64,000 nt of DNA, from NCBI GenBank assembly GCA_003254925.1, contig QANZ01005420.1:35853-99852 (forward strand), given 5' to 3'. Numbering within the stretch: position 1 is the stretch's first letter; every line of letters begins with the position of its first letter. This document shows positions 26,865 through 37,730 of the stretch, piece by piece. The stretch comes from Chamaecrista fasciculata (taxonomy: Eukaryota > Streptophyta > Magnoliopsida > Fabales > Fabaceae). Under the pieces are notes generated by a model. The model saw only the letters and a list, made by a program, of their open reading frames with translations. It was not told the origin of the DNA and did no database searches. The position numbers and the translations under genes were made by a program.

Positions 26865-28922
26865 AGAATCATCTCGAAGCATGCCACTGTAAGTTTCCGA
26901 CCCCATCGGATGAACTGAGCCATCAACATTAAACTTATAATAACCATGAAACGGAAAGGTCCAACAGATTGCTAGTATTGCTTCGTTATATGATCTTATG
27001 TTATCTAAGAAATATTTTCTCTTGGGTGTTGCATCATCAAACACCAATTCTTTAAGATATGAAGGAGGTTCATTCAACAAAGGAAGATCAATTTTCCCAC
27101 ATCCACAACATGGAAAAACATTTGGTGAAGATGTATTCGTTTGATTGCAAGATGAACATGCGGATGTTGGATGTCCAATATCATGGTAATCTGAATAAAA
27201 ATAAAAATTATAGGTTTATTATGATAATACTTGACTTTCAACCAAATTTGAAGAGACGAATAACCAATTTTTACCTATGACAGGGTATATTTCACTATAT
27301 GTATGTAGCATACGATCATCACTGGAATTATTGTTCCCATTATAACCTAAAAGGAAATGTATTCAAATAATGAAGCAAGAAAATTGTGTACGTTAATATA
27401 GTGAGAAGAAAATCAGACATAAAACGTATCGAATGGTAAATTAATCAGATATTGAAGTGTTCTCCTAGATGAAGATTTCTGTAAAAAAACAAAAAGACTT
27501 AAATCTCCTAACATGGGAAGCACAACGATTTTCTTATGTAAAACTTCACTTATGAGTAGATTGTCCATTAGAAGATGAGGCTTTTTATCTTAGAAATGCC
27601 AGAAATGTTTCATAGCTTACATAATAATAAATAAAAATCTACTTGATTGTAAACAGAACCAGAATATATATCAATATCAATACTGAAAGTTCTCACAATT
27701 GGATGAAAGTCAAGCAATGTAACAACAAATTGATACATAAACTCTCCATTGACATAAGAATGGGTTCCATTTGCAAAAAACATAAACTTACTAATGTTTA
27801 GCCGAATTTGTACATGTGACGTATTAAGAAAAGAGTTGGTCAAATCTAAAAGCGGGGTAGTTGGCGAAAATTGTTGAAAACAACCACTGAATCTGATGAC
27901 GTGAGAAGGTGAGCAATTCTCAACTTCCATAAATGACTTATGAGTAGTATTTCTATTAGATGAATTGGAATTTGCTGCTAAAGAGAATGTGAAAAATAAG
28001 ATGAAAGTCATATGATATGAGAGTAAATTAGAAAATAATTGTTAAATGAAAAAATAGCTCCATTCCATTTGAAAAAAAAAACAAAACATACCAGTGTTTA
28101 TCCGATTGAGAAGATTAGATGTATTCCTTAGTGACAATCCTTGTAAACAATCTCTTAATCTCAGGACATGTGAAGGTGAGCATTCTCTGTCAAACATCCA
28201 TGATTTATGCATAGGTTGTGCATTAGATGGACTGGACTGTGTGGCTGAAAGTAATAAAAAGAGAAGGGTAAATTGCACTTTGGTATCCTATGGTTTGATC
28301 TCATTCCACTTTAGTACCATGTGGTTTAAAAAGTGACACTTTGGTACCCTGAAGTCTGCACCATTACCCTTTTGGTATCTTGAACAATTTTCTCGTTAGT
28401 TTTGGACGAACTTTAGCGCATGACCTGCTCGTGGGCTCACTAAAACTCAATTTTATCCAACATTTTGCCACAACAAAAAAGATTAAACACATGCTTTTCA
28501 GAACCTAGCTTTGAATTCTCTCAAAACTTTTTTAGCATCGAACACTAAAATCATTCAAAACTTTCGAAAAGCGTTAGTTTGATCTTTGTTGTGGCAAAAT
28601 ATTAGACAATTTTGAGTTTGAGTGAGCCTATGTGCAGGTCATGTGTCAAATTTCATTCAAAACTAATGAAAATAATTGTTCTGGGTATCAAAAGGGTAAT
28701 AGTGGAGACCTCTGGGTATCAAAGTGTCACGTTTTAAATCACAAGGTACCAAAATGTAATTTACCCAAAAGATACCATTGATTAGTAAATATCATGCCAA
28801 CATATAGCTAAAATTAAATTGGAAATTGGGAAAGAATATATACCAGTACTTTTCAAATGTTGGGCTCGCTTGTGTGATCGATTAATCATCCTTTTTTTGT
28901 CTTGCTTCTCTTTGAAGGACAT
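26865..28922 (-). pseudogene. Helitron-type spliced gene, 5' exons, ending in an RNase H-like segment
   Basis: Five exons can be read on the minus strand, all joined in the same intron phase: 28844-28922 (starts ATG, basic MSFKEKQDKKRM), 28092-28244, 27792-27977, 27275-27346 and 27190 down to 26865. Splice sites are good: acceptors such as TTACTTTCAG and TTTTTATTCAG, donors such as GTAAGT. Exon 5 encodes YHDIGHPTSACSSC, then CCGCGKIDLPLLNEPPSYLK, the segment that precedes the Rep domain in plant Helitron proteins, then FLDNIRSYN. After that the frame passes into YYKFNVDGSV..SGMLRDD, which resembles the start of an RVT_3-type RNase H domain. Exons 2 and 3 encode related segments (HKS-M....CSPSHV-R). 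The gene is cut by a gypsy LTR at 26864. The product of the whole gene is unknown. Confidence 0.65.
28266..28766. mobile_element. Mutator-like MITE (GGGTAAATT family), in Helitron intron 1
   Basis: 501 bp with inverted ends GGGTAAATTGCACTTTGGTA / TACCAAAATGTAATTTACCC and long self-complementary arms. The flanking 9-mers AAAAGAGAA and AAAAGATAC agree at 7 of 9 positions, a decayed version of the 9-bp duplication seen at sister copies. It lies between exons 1 and 2 of the Helitron gene. Confidence 0.75.
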
Positions 28923-29651
28923 GATTTGGTCTTAATGGATTAGACATTAGAGTATTTTGACCTTAAACCCAATGACTACTTCCTTACCTTATCATTACCT
29001 CGTTGTATAAGAATAACACTGACAATGACAATTTCTAAGAATTCTCATAAACTAACAATATGCGGATTCAAACTAATTGAAGCATTAAGGATCATGGACA
29101 TAAGGACATCAATAAAGTGTTTCATGATAGATGGTCTTATGTAGAGGGCATGCCCTCTCTTTAGTCAATATATATATAGTCACACAAACATATATTAAAG
29201 GGGTAAACATTGTTGGATGACTGTAAAATTGTTCTACAATTGCAAAAAGTTTGGTTGGTAGACCACTATAGTTGCCAATGAGGTTGAAAGAATAATGGAG
29301 AACCCATTTACACTAAAGTTGTTCAGTTCCATGAAGTCCAAACCATCTACATATACTCAATAACTAATGTATACTCAAAATAATTGAAGTAGTGAACCTG
29401 AACCTAAGGACCTATTACGATTTATAATAAAGAGGCATCAACTAATTCAATTACAACCATAAAAGAAACTAAAATTTAGATAACCACTAACAAATTTATA
29501 CTCATGAGGATCAGTTCAATGAAAAATTAGAGTAATAGATCATTTTGACAACTGTCAGTATATAAAATATTGAAAGCTGAATAATGAACAATCAGTATAT
29601 AAGACAACAATCCTTTTATATTGAAGTATGATTTGGTTAGCTTAACCTTAA

Positions 29652-30012
29652 GTCCTCTAGAGTACTTAGTACACCTTACAAAGTGTAGGTATGAGTAATT
29701 TAATGTGTGTGTCCTCTAGAGTACTTAGTACACATTACAGACTATAGATGAGAGAAAAAAATGGCAGGTCTGAATCATAAAAAGGAAAGAAGCAAAGGTA
29801 GGTGGCAAAGCGCACGGTAAAGACCAAACTTACAGAGTACAAATGAGAACTATCAGTAAGATGGCGGGATCAAAGTAACCTGGAAAGCTTGTGCTATGTT
29901 AACAAAATATATAGTATAAATGAGACTAAAAAATAGCCTAGAGAACATTAAAAAGGAAAGAAGAAACGTATGTGGCAATTCGCACAATAAAAACCAAACT
30001 TATAGAGCCAAA
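29652..30012. repeat. Two pairs of local direct repeats in the Helitron leader
   Basis: A 23-bp block beginning GTCCTCTAGAGTACTTAGTA occurs at 29652-29674 and 29711-29733. A longer block (AAAAGGAAAGAAG.. then CCAAACTTA.AGAG) occurs near 29780-29840 and 29950-30007 with several differences. They lie between the Helitron 5' end and its first coding exon; their role is unknown. Confidence 0.75.
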
Positions 30013-30745
30013 ATCAAGAACTAGAAAGCATTGCATGATCTTAGTCACCATAAGTTTGCACATTGCATAATATCATAACCACATTCTAGGAGAAAGCAAA
30101 AATACGATTAATGAGGTGACGAACGGGCACGATGATAAACCAAAAATGCATCAAAAGGAACAAGAGAAGGATCATTTAAGGATCATCAAAATTTCAAAAT
30201 AAACAATCTATGTCGATCGAGTAAAAGAAAAAGAAAAAAAAATCAAAAAGGTAGGGGCGGTTTGAGGTGCGAGTATGATTTTCTATGTAAGTTGTAGCAC
30301 CACTCACTCCAGTTGTTTGACGGCTGAGCAAGCTCAAACATTCTTTTTTTTAATATATAGATAGATTGTATGTTGTATATATTATATATTATATTATGAT
30401 TTATATTCATTTAATTAAAGAAAAAAAATTTTGTCCTTGGAATTATACTAATTTAATAAGTCAGCATATTTTTTTTTTTGCTTATAACAAGTTAGTATTT
30501 CAGTCATCAAAATATATAATATTTTGTATATTGCTAATCATTCCTCTATTTTTTTTGGTTATATCGATAATATTTTTTATAATGTAAAAATAAAAATGAA
30601 ATATATTTTAAAAAGAGTAATGATAATAAAATATACAATTCAATCCTTGAATTATTATAATCATTAATGATTTGTTCTTGGTCAAATTCAAAGACTAAAA
30701 AATAATAATTTAACACAAAATAAGAAATTATAAATACTATATTTT

Positions 30746-31106
30746 GGGTAAATTACACTTTGGTACCCTGTTCTATGAACCGATTTCACTTTGTTACTCT
30801 ATTCTTTCAAAAGTGACACTTTGGTATCCTGTTCCTTGCATCGTTAACATTTTGGTACCCTGTTCTTTGCACGGTTAACACATTGGTAACATGTTCTATT
30901 GACTAATTTCACTTTGATACCTTGTTCTTTTACAATTTGTTACCATGTTCTATCTTTTTTAGGATATCAAAGTGTTAACGGTGCAAAGAATAGGGTACCA
31001 AAATGTTGACAATGCAAAGAATAGGGTACCAAAGTGTCACTTTTGAAAGAACAGGGTACCAAAGTAAAATCGATCCATAGAACAAGATACCATAGTGTAA
31101 TTTACA
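30746..31106. mobile_element. Mutator-like MITE (GGGTAAATT family)
   Basis: The left arm starts GGGTAAATTACACTTTGG. The right arm ends ..GTGTAATTTACA and runs straight into a single N at 31107, so the last bases and right flank are lost. The arms are inverted and carry the family's repeated GGTACC.AAGTG blocks. Confidence 0.8.
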
Positions 31107-31107
31107 N

Positions 31108-32045
31108 AGTTTTTAAAAAGTTTCACCGTTAGTTTCTTTTCAATTTTCATCCAATTTTTCTGATAAATAAAAGAAAAAATTGGTTTACATTAACCAAAAA
31201 GTTTTGTTTTTTTGAATTAAGATCCTTTCTTTTTATAATAGGACTAAAGTGTAAGAAAAAATAATAAACTAATATTTGAAACATTTTTTTCCCGAAAAAA
31301 GAACCCAAGGACTCTTCTCCTCCCCTTCTTCAATCCGCACCGTTCTTCTTCTTCCTTGCCGCCGCCGGTGATGGATCAAAGCTAAGCTCAAGCAACAAAT
31401 TGAAAAACGATGCACACACAACTTACAGATGCAAGTCTTCTAGTCTAGCTACTTATCATCACTGATATATGAGGAATCTGAGAGAGAGAATAAAGAAATT
31501 GTTGAAGATGAAAAAGGATTGAGTATTTGAAGAAAGATTTGTTAGCGTTGTGCGTGAATATGTTAGGGAAAGAGAGAGAGGAAGATAAGAAAGATGCGTT
31601 TCTGGCTTCTGCGTTCACACCAACAAATTGAAGATGACGATGAATACCAAATACCTTCGTCTTCTGGCTTCTACGTTCACAAAGGCGACACCTATCTCCG
31701 GCGGCGGCGATAAATTGAGGATCCATCGCCGGCGGCGGCAGTGAAGGTTGAAGAAGAACGGTGCGGATTGAAGGAGGAGATGGGTTCTTATTTTTGGGGA
31801 AAAATTGTTTCAAATACTAGTTTATTCATTTTTTCTTACACTTTAGTTCTATTTTAAAAAGAAAGGACTTTAATTCAAAAAAATAAAACTTTTTGGGTAA
31901 TGTAAACCAATTTTTTCTTTTATTTAACAGAAAAATTGAAAGGAAATTGGGAAGAGACTAACGGTGAAACTTTTTAGAAACTTGAAGGATCAAAACGGAA
32001 CTTTAAGCAAATTTGGGGACCAAAACAGGACTTTAGCTTAGTTTT
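31108..32045. mobile_element. Foldback element with a GC-rich inner stem
   Basis: The outer arms are inverted copies: 31110-31300 (AGTTTCACCGTTAGTTTCTT..) matches 31790-31985 (..AGACTAACGGTGAAACTTTT). A second, inner inverted pair lies at about 31325-31375 and 31715-31775 (TCCGCACCGTTCTTCTTC / GAAGAAGAACGGTGCGGA) and includes the GCCGCCGCCGG stretch. The left end is cut by the single N at 31107. A 122-codon minus-strand frame over the loop (31445-31813) is probably incidental. Confidence 0.7.
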
Positions 32046-33217
32046 TTTATAAAATTACTATTATACCCTCACTGATTTGACCTAAATTTACAATAAGGGT
32101 GTTATTTGCACGTAATTAAAAACTTAAGGGTTCTATTTGCACAAATTGAAAACTCAGGAGTGTTATTAGCACCCAACCTAAAACTCAGGGGGTGTGTCTG
32201 CATTTTTGCCTATATATTATGACACATAAAGATCTTTTAAGTGCACTGTAAAGATTTTGTGTCCTTGTAGTTACTTTATTTAAAAGAAACAAATTTATTT
32301 TTTAACATAATTATTCTTTCCAACAAATTAATTTTTTTAAAAAAATTAATTATCTTATTTTCTTTCTACTATAAACGGTTGAAATTATTTATCAAATTCT
32401 ACATAATTATTTAAGGTTAGTTCAAGATAAATTATCGGTTCCCTTAATTTTTTAAGATTATTCTATTTTAGTCCCTGAATTTATTTTTTGGACACCGAAT
32501 TTGTAAGAGAAACCTAATAATTGATAATTGTGTTTTTTATGAGCCAAGACATATTTTGCTTATTTAAAGACCAATTCAAATGCATCGATACAAATTGACG
32601 GACCAAATAGAAGGTTTTCTTGAATTTCTATGTCATTTACATTTTGATCCCTCCATTCTATTAATATAAAGCAGCTCCAACCTTCATTTACCATATTCTC
32701 CTGTACATATTACAAAATAATTTCATTTCCATTTCATTTCATGAAAACCCCAACCAAACACCAAAATATAATTTCATTATCAATTATCATTTTTATTCAA
32801 ATGCAATTGCAAAATATTCATACAATTATTTCAACTAACCACAATCATTACATATCATTTTAAATACTTTCTCATCTCATTATCTCCATTAATATCAACT
32901 CATCCAAATACCATTTTATCATTTCATTCCATTATTTTATTTTCACCAATATCTCTTGAGTTTAACTTTATAAATATTTGGATGTAATATTTTTAAACCC
33001 TCACTATAATTACGATACAGGCTTGCAAATAAACATTAGTTATGAAAATGAAGATAAAAATTACTTATTATTATTTTTGTCAATTTCATGTTAACTTCAA
33101 AACATATGGTTAAATTTGAAATGTGGAGAAGTTTTAAATTTGAAATATGAAATGAATTATAAAAGAGAGAGAGTATGGAGAAAAATTTGAGATTGTATAT
33201 AAAAATAGTAAGTAAAG
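32046..33217. other. Unassigned AT-rich intergenic DNA
   Basis: Low-complexity, AT-rich sequence with no convincing open frame, splice structure or element termini. Phrases such as the GTTATTTGCAC repeats at 32100-32200 suggest decayed repeats. Confidence 0.5.
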
Positions 33218-33229
33218 TTAGTTACATTA

Positions 33230-33421
33230 ACCAACAAGTGTTTGGTGTAGTGGTTGGCAAGCTACACCCTAGATGAAAGAACCCAGATTCAATTCTTAGA
33301 GTCGACATTATTGGGAGGGCACAACCGTTTCGTCTCTGTTGTCCGAATGTGATTAATCTTCTCTTAGAACGTTACACGGATACGCGGAAGAAACCCATGA
33401 CATTATCCAAAAAAACAAAAA
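33230..33421 (+). mobile_element. tRNA-derived SINE
   Basis: 192 bp with an internal RNA polymerase III promoter: box A-like TGGTGTAGTGGTTGG (33243-33257) and box B-like GATTCAATTC (33289-33298). It ends in a short A-rich tail. It is bordered by a perfect 12-bp direct repeat TTAGTTACATTA (33218-33229 and 33422-33433), the variable-length TSD made by LINE machinery. The sequence does not fold as an intact tRNA, so it is a SINE and not a tRNA gene. Confidence 0.88.
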
Positions 33422-33657
33422 TTAGTTACATTATATTTATGTTATGAAATCGCTTTTTCCTTTTTCTTTTTCTTTTTTTTTTTTTAAAAAAAAAAGAGGA
33501 GAATAGAGTTGCAAGATTGGAATGAATTTTCTTGTGCCTCATTCAGTAATCATCTGATTTATATATTTTTAATTGAGGAAAAAAGACATTTGAGTGTTTT
33601 TATTGTGTGTGTGATGATCACGTGCCACTTCGCCATAGAAACTTAACAAAAAAATAA

Positions 33658-33746
33658 ATTTGGATACCAAAATGTCACTTTTGAAAGAACATAGTACTAA
33701 AGTGAAACCAACCCACAAAATAGGGTACTAAAATATAATTTACCCA
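33658..33746. repeat. Single arm of a GGGTAAATT-family MITE
   Basis: The sequence reads GGATACCAAAATGTCACTTT and ends ATATAATTTACCC, which matches only the right arm of the Mutator-like MITEs elsewhere in the window. No left arm is found upstream, so this is a truncated copy. Confidence 0.65.
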
Positions 33747-33759
33747 AACTATTAACAAA

Positions 33760-33912
33760 AGGAAATTCTGGTGGGAGTTTTCTTCAGGTGTTCAACCACA
33801 TTGTAATCAATTTGATTCATAATCTTCAAAGAGTTCTTCCTCAAAGTCTTAACCTGTTTCTTGGCCGTTTTCCTCCTTAAAAGGCTTCCTAAACGTTGAG
33901 TACCAATAAGGA
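33760..33912 (-). mobile_element. Ty3/gypsy gag-pol fragment (possible Tat/Ogre-type)
   Basis: The minus strand encodes IDYNVVEHLKKTPTRISF with a basic stretch upstream (LLRRKTAKKQVKTLRKN). The YNVV.HLKKTPA.IS pattern is one I associate with the region before the protease in plant non-chromoviral gypsy elements. Only about 50 codons remain and no LTR is attached. It is a fossil scrap. Confidence 0.45.
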
Positions 33913-34833
33913 GTTAGTCCAAATGGTAAATGACTAGATATCTTTTAAAAAAACTCTCAAATTTGAGACTTTATGGATGCAATTATTATTGTTGAGAGAT
34001 TCTTTTATTTTACTATAGCTAAGTGTGCGATGCAGATCTAATTCAAATTAATCAAAATAAAATTTGAGATAACGAATGAGCAACCAAAAAACATCCTTCG
34101 AGTAGACACTATCCTTGAGTGATTCCACTAACTGTGATGCTGTAGGTTAACTCATTACTTGTTCATATCTAACCCAGAAACTTCAGTGAAAACCATTCAA
34201 ATCCAAGGAACAACTTGCTGGGAAAGAATATATAATGGAACTCTTGCAAGTTACAAAAGTGGATGTGGAGGCAAAGGTTAAGAGTAGCATATACATAAAC
34301 GTCTCTTGTACTACATTATAGGTTTCAAGGGGTACATTTTAAAAAGTTCTGTAAAAAGTTCAAACTTTTCGTCGTATGATACCATCTTGTCCGATTTTAA
34401 CACCTTTATCATGTACATTATGTTGATACTACAGTTTTATAGGCACAGAACCAAACAAGACTCAAGTTGTGAGTCTAGCGAGAGAGAAACGTAAAATGCC
34501 ATTCTAGTTAGCGCGACAACCTGTGTAAACGTCCATCTACTCTGTAAGTAGCATAGGAATTTCATCCACTGGAGCTGGAAGCTGCAACTAACAAAAGTAG
34601 GATTTGTCCAAGTTAGTAAATGTTACTTGGTTAAAAAGGAAAATGGTTGAGAGAATAACACCATGAATGTGGAAACAACAAAAAAAGAATTGTGACTGCT
34701 GAGAAATTGTGCATAGTAGCAAGAGGAAAGGACGATAGGTAGAAGTCAGAGACCCAAAAAAAAGAAAACAGAGGGATTATAACCCATTTCAACAGATTTA
34801 TGTTTTATAAAATAATCAACTGTAAATGGTTTA

Positions 34834-34949
34834 GGGCGTGTTTGATTTTGTTTTTCAGAACAGATTTTTGGTTTTGAAAACAACAAACCATGTGTATTTT
34901 TTGTTTTATAATACAGAACTTTTTTTCAAAAACAAAATCAAACAAACCC
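34834..34949. mobile_element. Tourist-like MITE (PIF/Harbinger type)
   Basis: 116 bp with inverted ends GGGCGTGTTTGATTTTGTTT and a complementary right end AAACAAAATCAAACAAACCC. It is flanked by TTA on both sides (34831-34833 and 34950-34952), the 3-bp target duplication of PIF/Harbinger elements. Confidence 0.78.
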
Positions 34950-34952
34950 TTA

Positions 34953-36992
34953 GTTTCTTCATAATGAAATTTCAGAATATAATGAAGGAAAAAATATTTA
35001 AATAAATTGTTTCTCCATCAAATATTACCAGCAACTAGCCTCTGCACGAGTAAATCCTATAAAATCAGTTTTTACTGGCTGTAACTAGGCCACTTGTCTT
35101 GTCTACACTAAGGGGTGTCCAAGTAGAGACTGCTTAAGGAAAAACTGTCAGGTTAGTGGAGCCTTTTCTCTAGAGCTGAGCACTAAGCTAAAAGATAAAT
35201 CAACTAGTTTGACATCCCGCCATCAAATTCATTGCACTGTTAGAGAGCTTTGCATTGCCCAAAAGGGCATATATTGACAGCATTGACAATTCATTCAATT
35301 TTTTCTAAAGGAAGATTTGTGAGTTTCTTGTCTTTCTTCAAAGAAATGATCTACAAGTAATCTTAAAGCAATGGAATGTATCTTCAACCTGCATAACCCT
35401 CTTGTCAACTTTTCCTTAAAGGAAACAAAATTTCAATGTGTACAAATAAAACCCAGAATCACACAAAAATGATCGTTCAATTACCATCAGAAAAATACAG
35501 CAGATATTAAGAGTAGATATTGTTATGGAAAACACCTATAAAAGATATAATTGATTCTTTTCCTATAGAAGAATATACAGCTTCATAGATCACTACGCTT
35601 TAGGAATATAAGGTTTTCTGACTGCTCCATCTGTCCTACCACTACACCAGTTCAGATTTTATTCGTTCAAAATTCAGAGCAGAAGAAGCCTTCTATGTCA
35701 AAAACTCATAATGCAAGAAAACCTCTCAATCACCACCTATAGCAATTAGTTCAACTAGAAGAAACTGAATGAACCACTATGAAGCTTCAATTCTAATCAA
35801 ACTTTTGTACTTGCTAGTCTCCCATATTATATCTAGTCTAACAGCAGTAGCAATGAATCTACCAAATACCTTGAATTAACTATATTTAGTTTATCCTATT
35901 CCCCTAATGTCACATAATGACAATATTAGTATATAACTGAGTAATATCAATTTATTATGCTGTGCTGGGATCAAACAAAGTTGCAAAAGGGCCTGAAATG
36001 GGAACAGACCAACCTAGCGTGCAATATACAGTCATACAATGCAAAACATAGTTTGCATAACTGTTCTCGTTCCTAATAGCCAAACTAAGCAAGTTAATCT
36101 CATACGGATCGCAAATGCTTGTATCAGAAGTTTAAGAGAAAAAGCAGAGTATACTATAATCCACCCAAAGAAAAACCAAAAACAACAAATAACTCTTCAT
36201 TTTTTTTCGTTTGAAGTGTCTTTTGCTTTTGGATCAATCTCTTGGAAGAATAATATGTAATAACCATCAAATTGGGATGACTGCAGAATATATTCCTTCA
36301 TAACTGCAGAACCTTAAATATGACTTCCTATCCAAGTCCTGTCTGCTAGCTTCAATGTCACACAACAGTAAAGGGAAAATCAGAGCTTACTCTTGTGGTT
36401 CGACCTAAATTAATAAGTTTGTCCCCCAGCGATTTAAAAGTTTTATTCAACTGTTCTGTTATTTATTTCTTCAGCACTTAACCACTCTTGGGTGTTTCTG
36501 TTCTTATTTATCATGAAATGAACACAACAATTGTTCAAGGTATGTTTTAATTATCTTCATAATAGTCCTTTAAGGCTCTCGCTGAGAATTTACATCTCGA
36601 ATCTCAGAAATAGCCTCCAAATATAAGAACTAAAAGGTTTTAACAAGTGAATGAGTTTAATGAAACTTGTTCATAGCTTTCGATATTAAATGATAGATAG
36701 ACAAGCCACAAAGTATTGAATGACGCCACACTTTAACACAAAGGATAAAAACTGATCTTGGACCATATACCATGAGGATAAATTATAATTGGCAAAAATT
36801 TTGTCTCCAAACTTTACACCAACCGTCAATTTTGCCCACAATCCTTTTTCATTGTCAATTTTATCCCTAATGTTTCACATTTTGGTCAATTTAATCATTT
36901 GCTAACTTTAGCCAAATATATTAATGATAGAATCGGCCTGACTAACGATATCTAATGTAAATTGATAACAGCTAAAAAAGATTGGGGACTAT
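34953..36992. other. Intergenic DNA downstream of the DUF538 gene
   Basis: About 2 kb without a recognisable protein, RNA gene or element end. The part next to 36992 should contain the 3' untranslated region of the DUF538 gene; no clear poly(A) signal could be singled out. The stretch 36785-36905 (GTCAATTTTGCCC.. GTCAATTTTATCCC) looks like a decayed MITE arm. Confidence 0.5.
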
Positions 36993-37571
36993 TCAATTTC
37001 TTGTTGAACCCATCGGAAGAGGCTGAATATAAACATCAGGGTTCCATACCTTGAAGGCCCGGTTCAAATGTCCAAGACAAGAACCCGTGAGGGAGTCACG
37101 GCAAGAATGGATGGTCTTGAACTGATCTATATCGAGCTTCTTGTTAATGAAACCGACCTGGAAATAGATGCTTTCCGATGGAGGCAAATCGACCCTGATC
37201 TCGTCGACATCGAGCCAAATGAAGAATCGACGAACTTGAATGCCTTTGAGATCGGTGATAGAACCATAGTTAAGCTTTCCCGTGATGGTGCTATCGTAGT
37301 AAACTAAGTAATCGAACTCAATATAACACGGTTTCTCCAAATGAACGACGAAATGGCCATCTGAAGAGAGGGTGTAATCATTGACGGAGTCAGGAAGAAG
37401 GCCGCTCGGGAGGCCATATTCAGGGAGGATTTCATAAACGGTATGGTTTGCAAAGTAGGGAAGAGGAAGAGGAAGAGAGAGAGAAGGTATGATTCTGTTG
37501 AAGAAGAAGAAGAAGAAGTGAATGAAAGAGAAAAGGGTCAAAGCCAGAGGGAATTTAGGGTTTATTGCCAT
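36993..37571 (-). CDS. Secreted DUF538 family protein
   Basis: The preferred start is the methionine at 37571 (MAINPKFPLALTLF), giving 192 residues without introns. An upstream in-frame methionine at 37715 would add 48 residues that lack signal-peptide character and would mask the hydrophobic leader. Residues about 1-33 form a signal peptide with six consecutive Phe. Residues about 40-150 match DUF538 (PF04398): TVYEILPEYGLPSGLLPDSV, then YTLSSDGHFVVHLEKPCYIE, then TGKLNYGSITDLKGIQVR and FFIWLDVDEIR. The tail continues with LDIDQFKTIHSC. Family members are small plant-specific proteins entering the secretory pathway; some have been linked to trichomes and stress, but the biochemical function is unsettled. 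The length is near the family norm and nothing looks broken. A nested MITE and solo LTR begin 160 bp upstream of the start codon. Confidence 0.9.
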   Translation of the reverse strand: MAINPKFPLALTLFSFIHFFFFFFNRIIPSLSLPLPLPYFANHTVYEILPEYGLPSGLLPDSVNDYTLSSDGHFVVHLEKPCYIEFDYLVYYDSTITGKLNYGSITDLKGIQVRRFFIWLDVDEIRVDLPPSESIYFQVGFINKKLDIDQFKTIHSCRDSLTGSCLGHLNRAFKVWNPDVYIQPLPMGSTRN

Positions 37572-37730
37572 AGTTGGAGGATCAGACAGAGAGAGAGAGG
37601 AGAGAGAGAGACAGAGAGACGACGCTTGTTTCGTGTAGACTGGAATAGTATGCTGTTTTGTCCGGAAGATCCGGATTTTGCAATGGAAGCACCAAATCGG
37701 TTGACGTTTTGACATTCTATTTAATTATTT
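37572..37730 (-). promoter_or_regulatory. 5' leader and short proximal promoter of the DUF538 gene
   Basis: Only 159 bp separate the start codon from the transposon at 37731. The segment contains a CT-rich tract on the coding strand (GA-rich on the plus strand, 37588-37622), a common feature of plant 5' leaders. It also has an AT-rich stretch at 37716-37730 that could serve as a TATA region. Any more distal promoter elements are now pushed about 1.9 kb away by the insertions, or come from them. Confidence 0.45.

Larger units (their letters stand above)
26865..30365 (-). mobile_element. Helitron (rolling-circle transposon), 5' portion
   Basis: On the minus strand the right edge at 30365 reads TCTATCTATATATTAAAA, very like the TC-initial 5' ends of plant Helitrons (TCTATACTA.. 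then an A-rich stretch). Inside is a spliced gene with the zinc-finger-like and LLNEPPSYLKEL blocks typical of Helitron proteins. The 3' end with its hairpin and CTRR terminus is not seen; a gypsy LTR replaces everything left of 26865. A Mutator-like MITE sits in the first intron (28266-28766). Without the 3' end and the Rep/helicase core it is not autonomous as seen here. Confidence 0.65.

Noticed and set aside
29650-30012. Direct repeats as a CRISPR-like array
   Set aside because: There are only two copies of each repeat, the spacing is irregular and the context is a plant Helitron.
31445-31813. 122-codon minus-strand frame
   Set aside because: It lies in the loop and arms of a foldback element and shows no known domain or plant coding character.
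33240-33300. Possible tRNA gene
   Set aside because: Box A and B are present, but there is no tRNA cloverleaf, and the tail plus 12-bp TSD show a SINE.
36993-37715. 240-residue version of the DUF538 protein starting at 37715
   Set aside because: The extra 48 residues place the hydrophobic leader inside the protein, and they overlap a CT-rich tract typical of a 5' leader; the start at 37571 gives a normal signal peptide.
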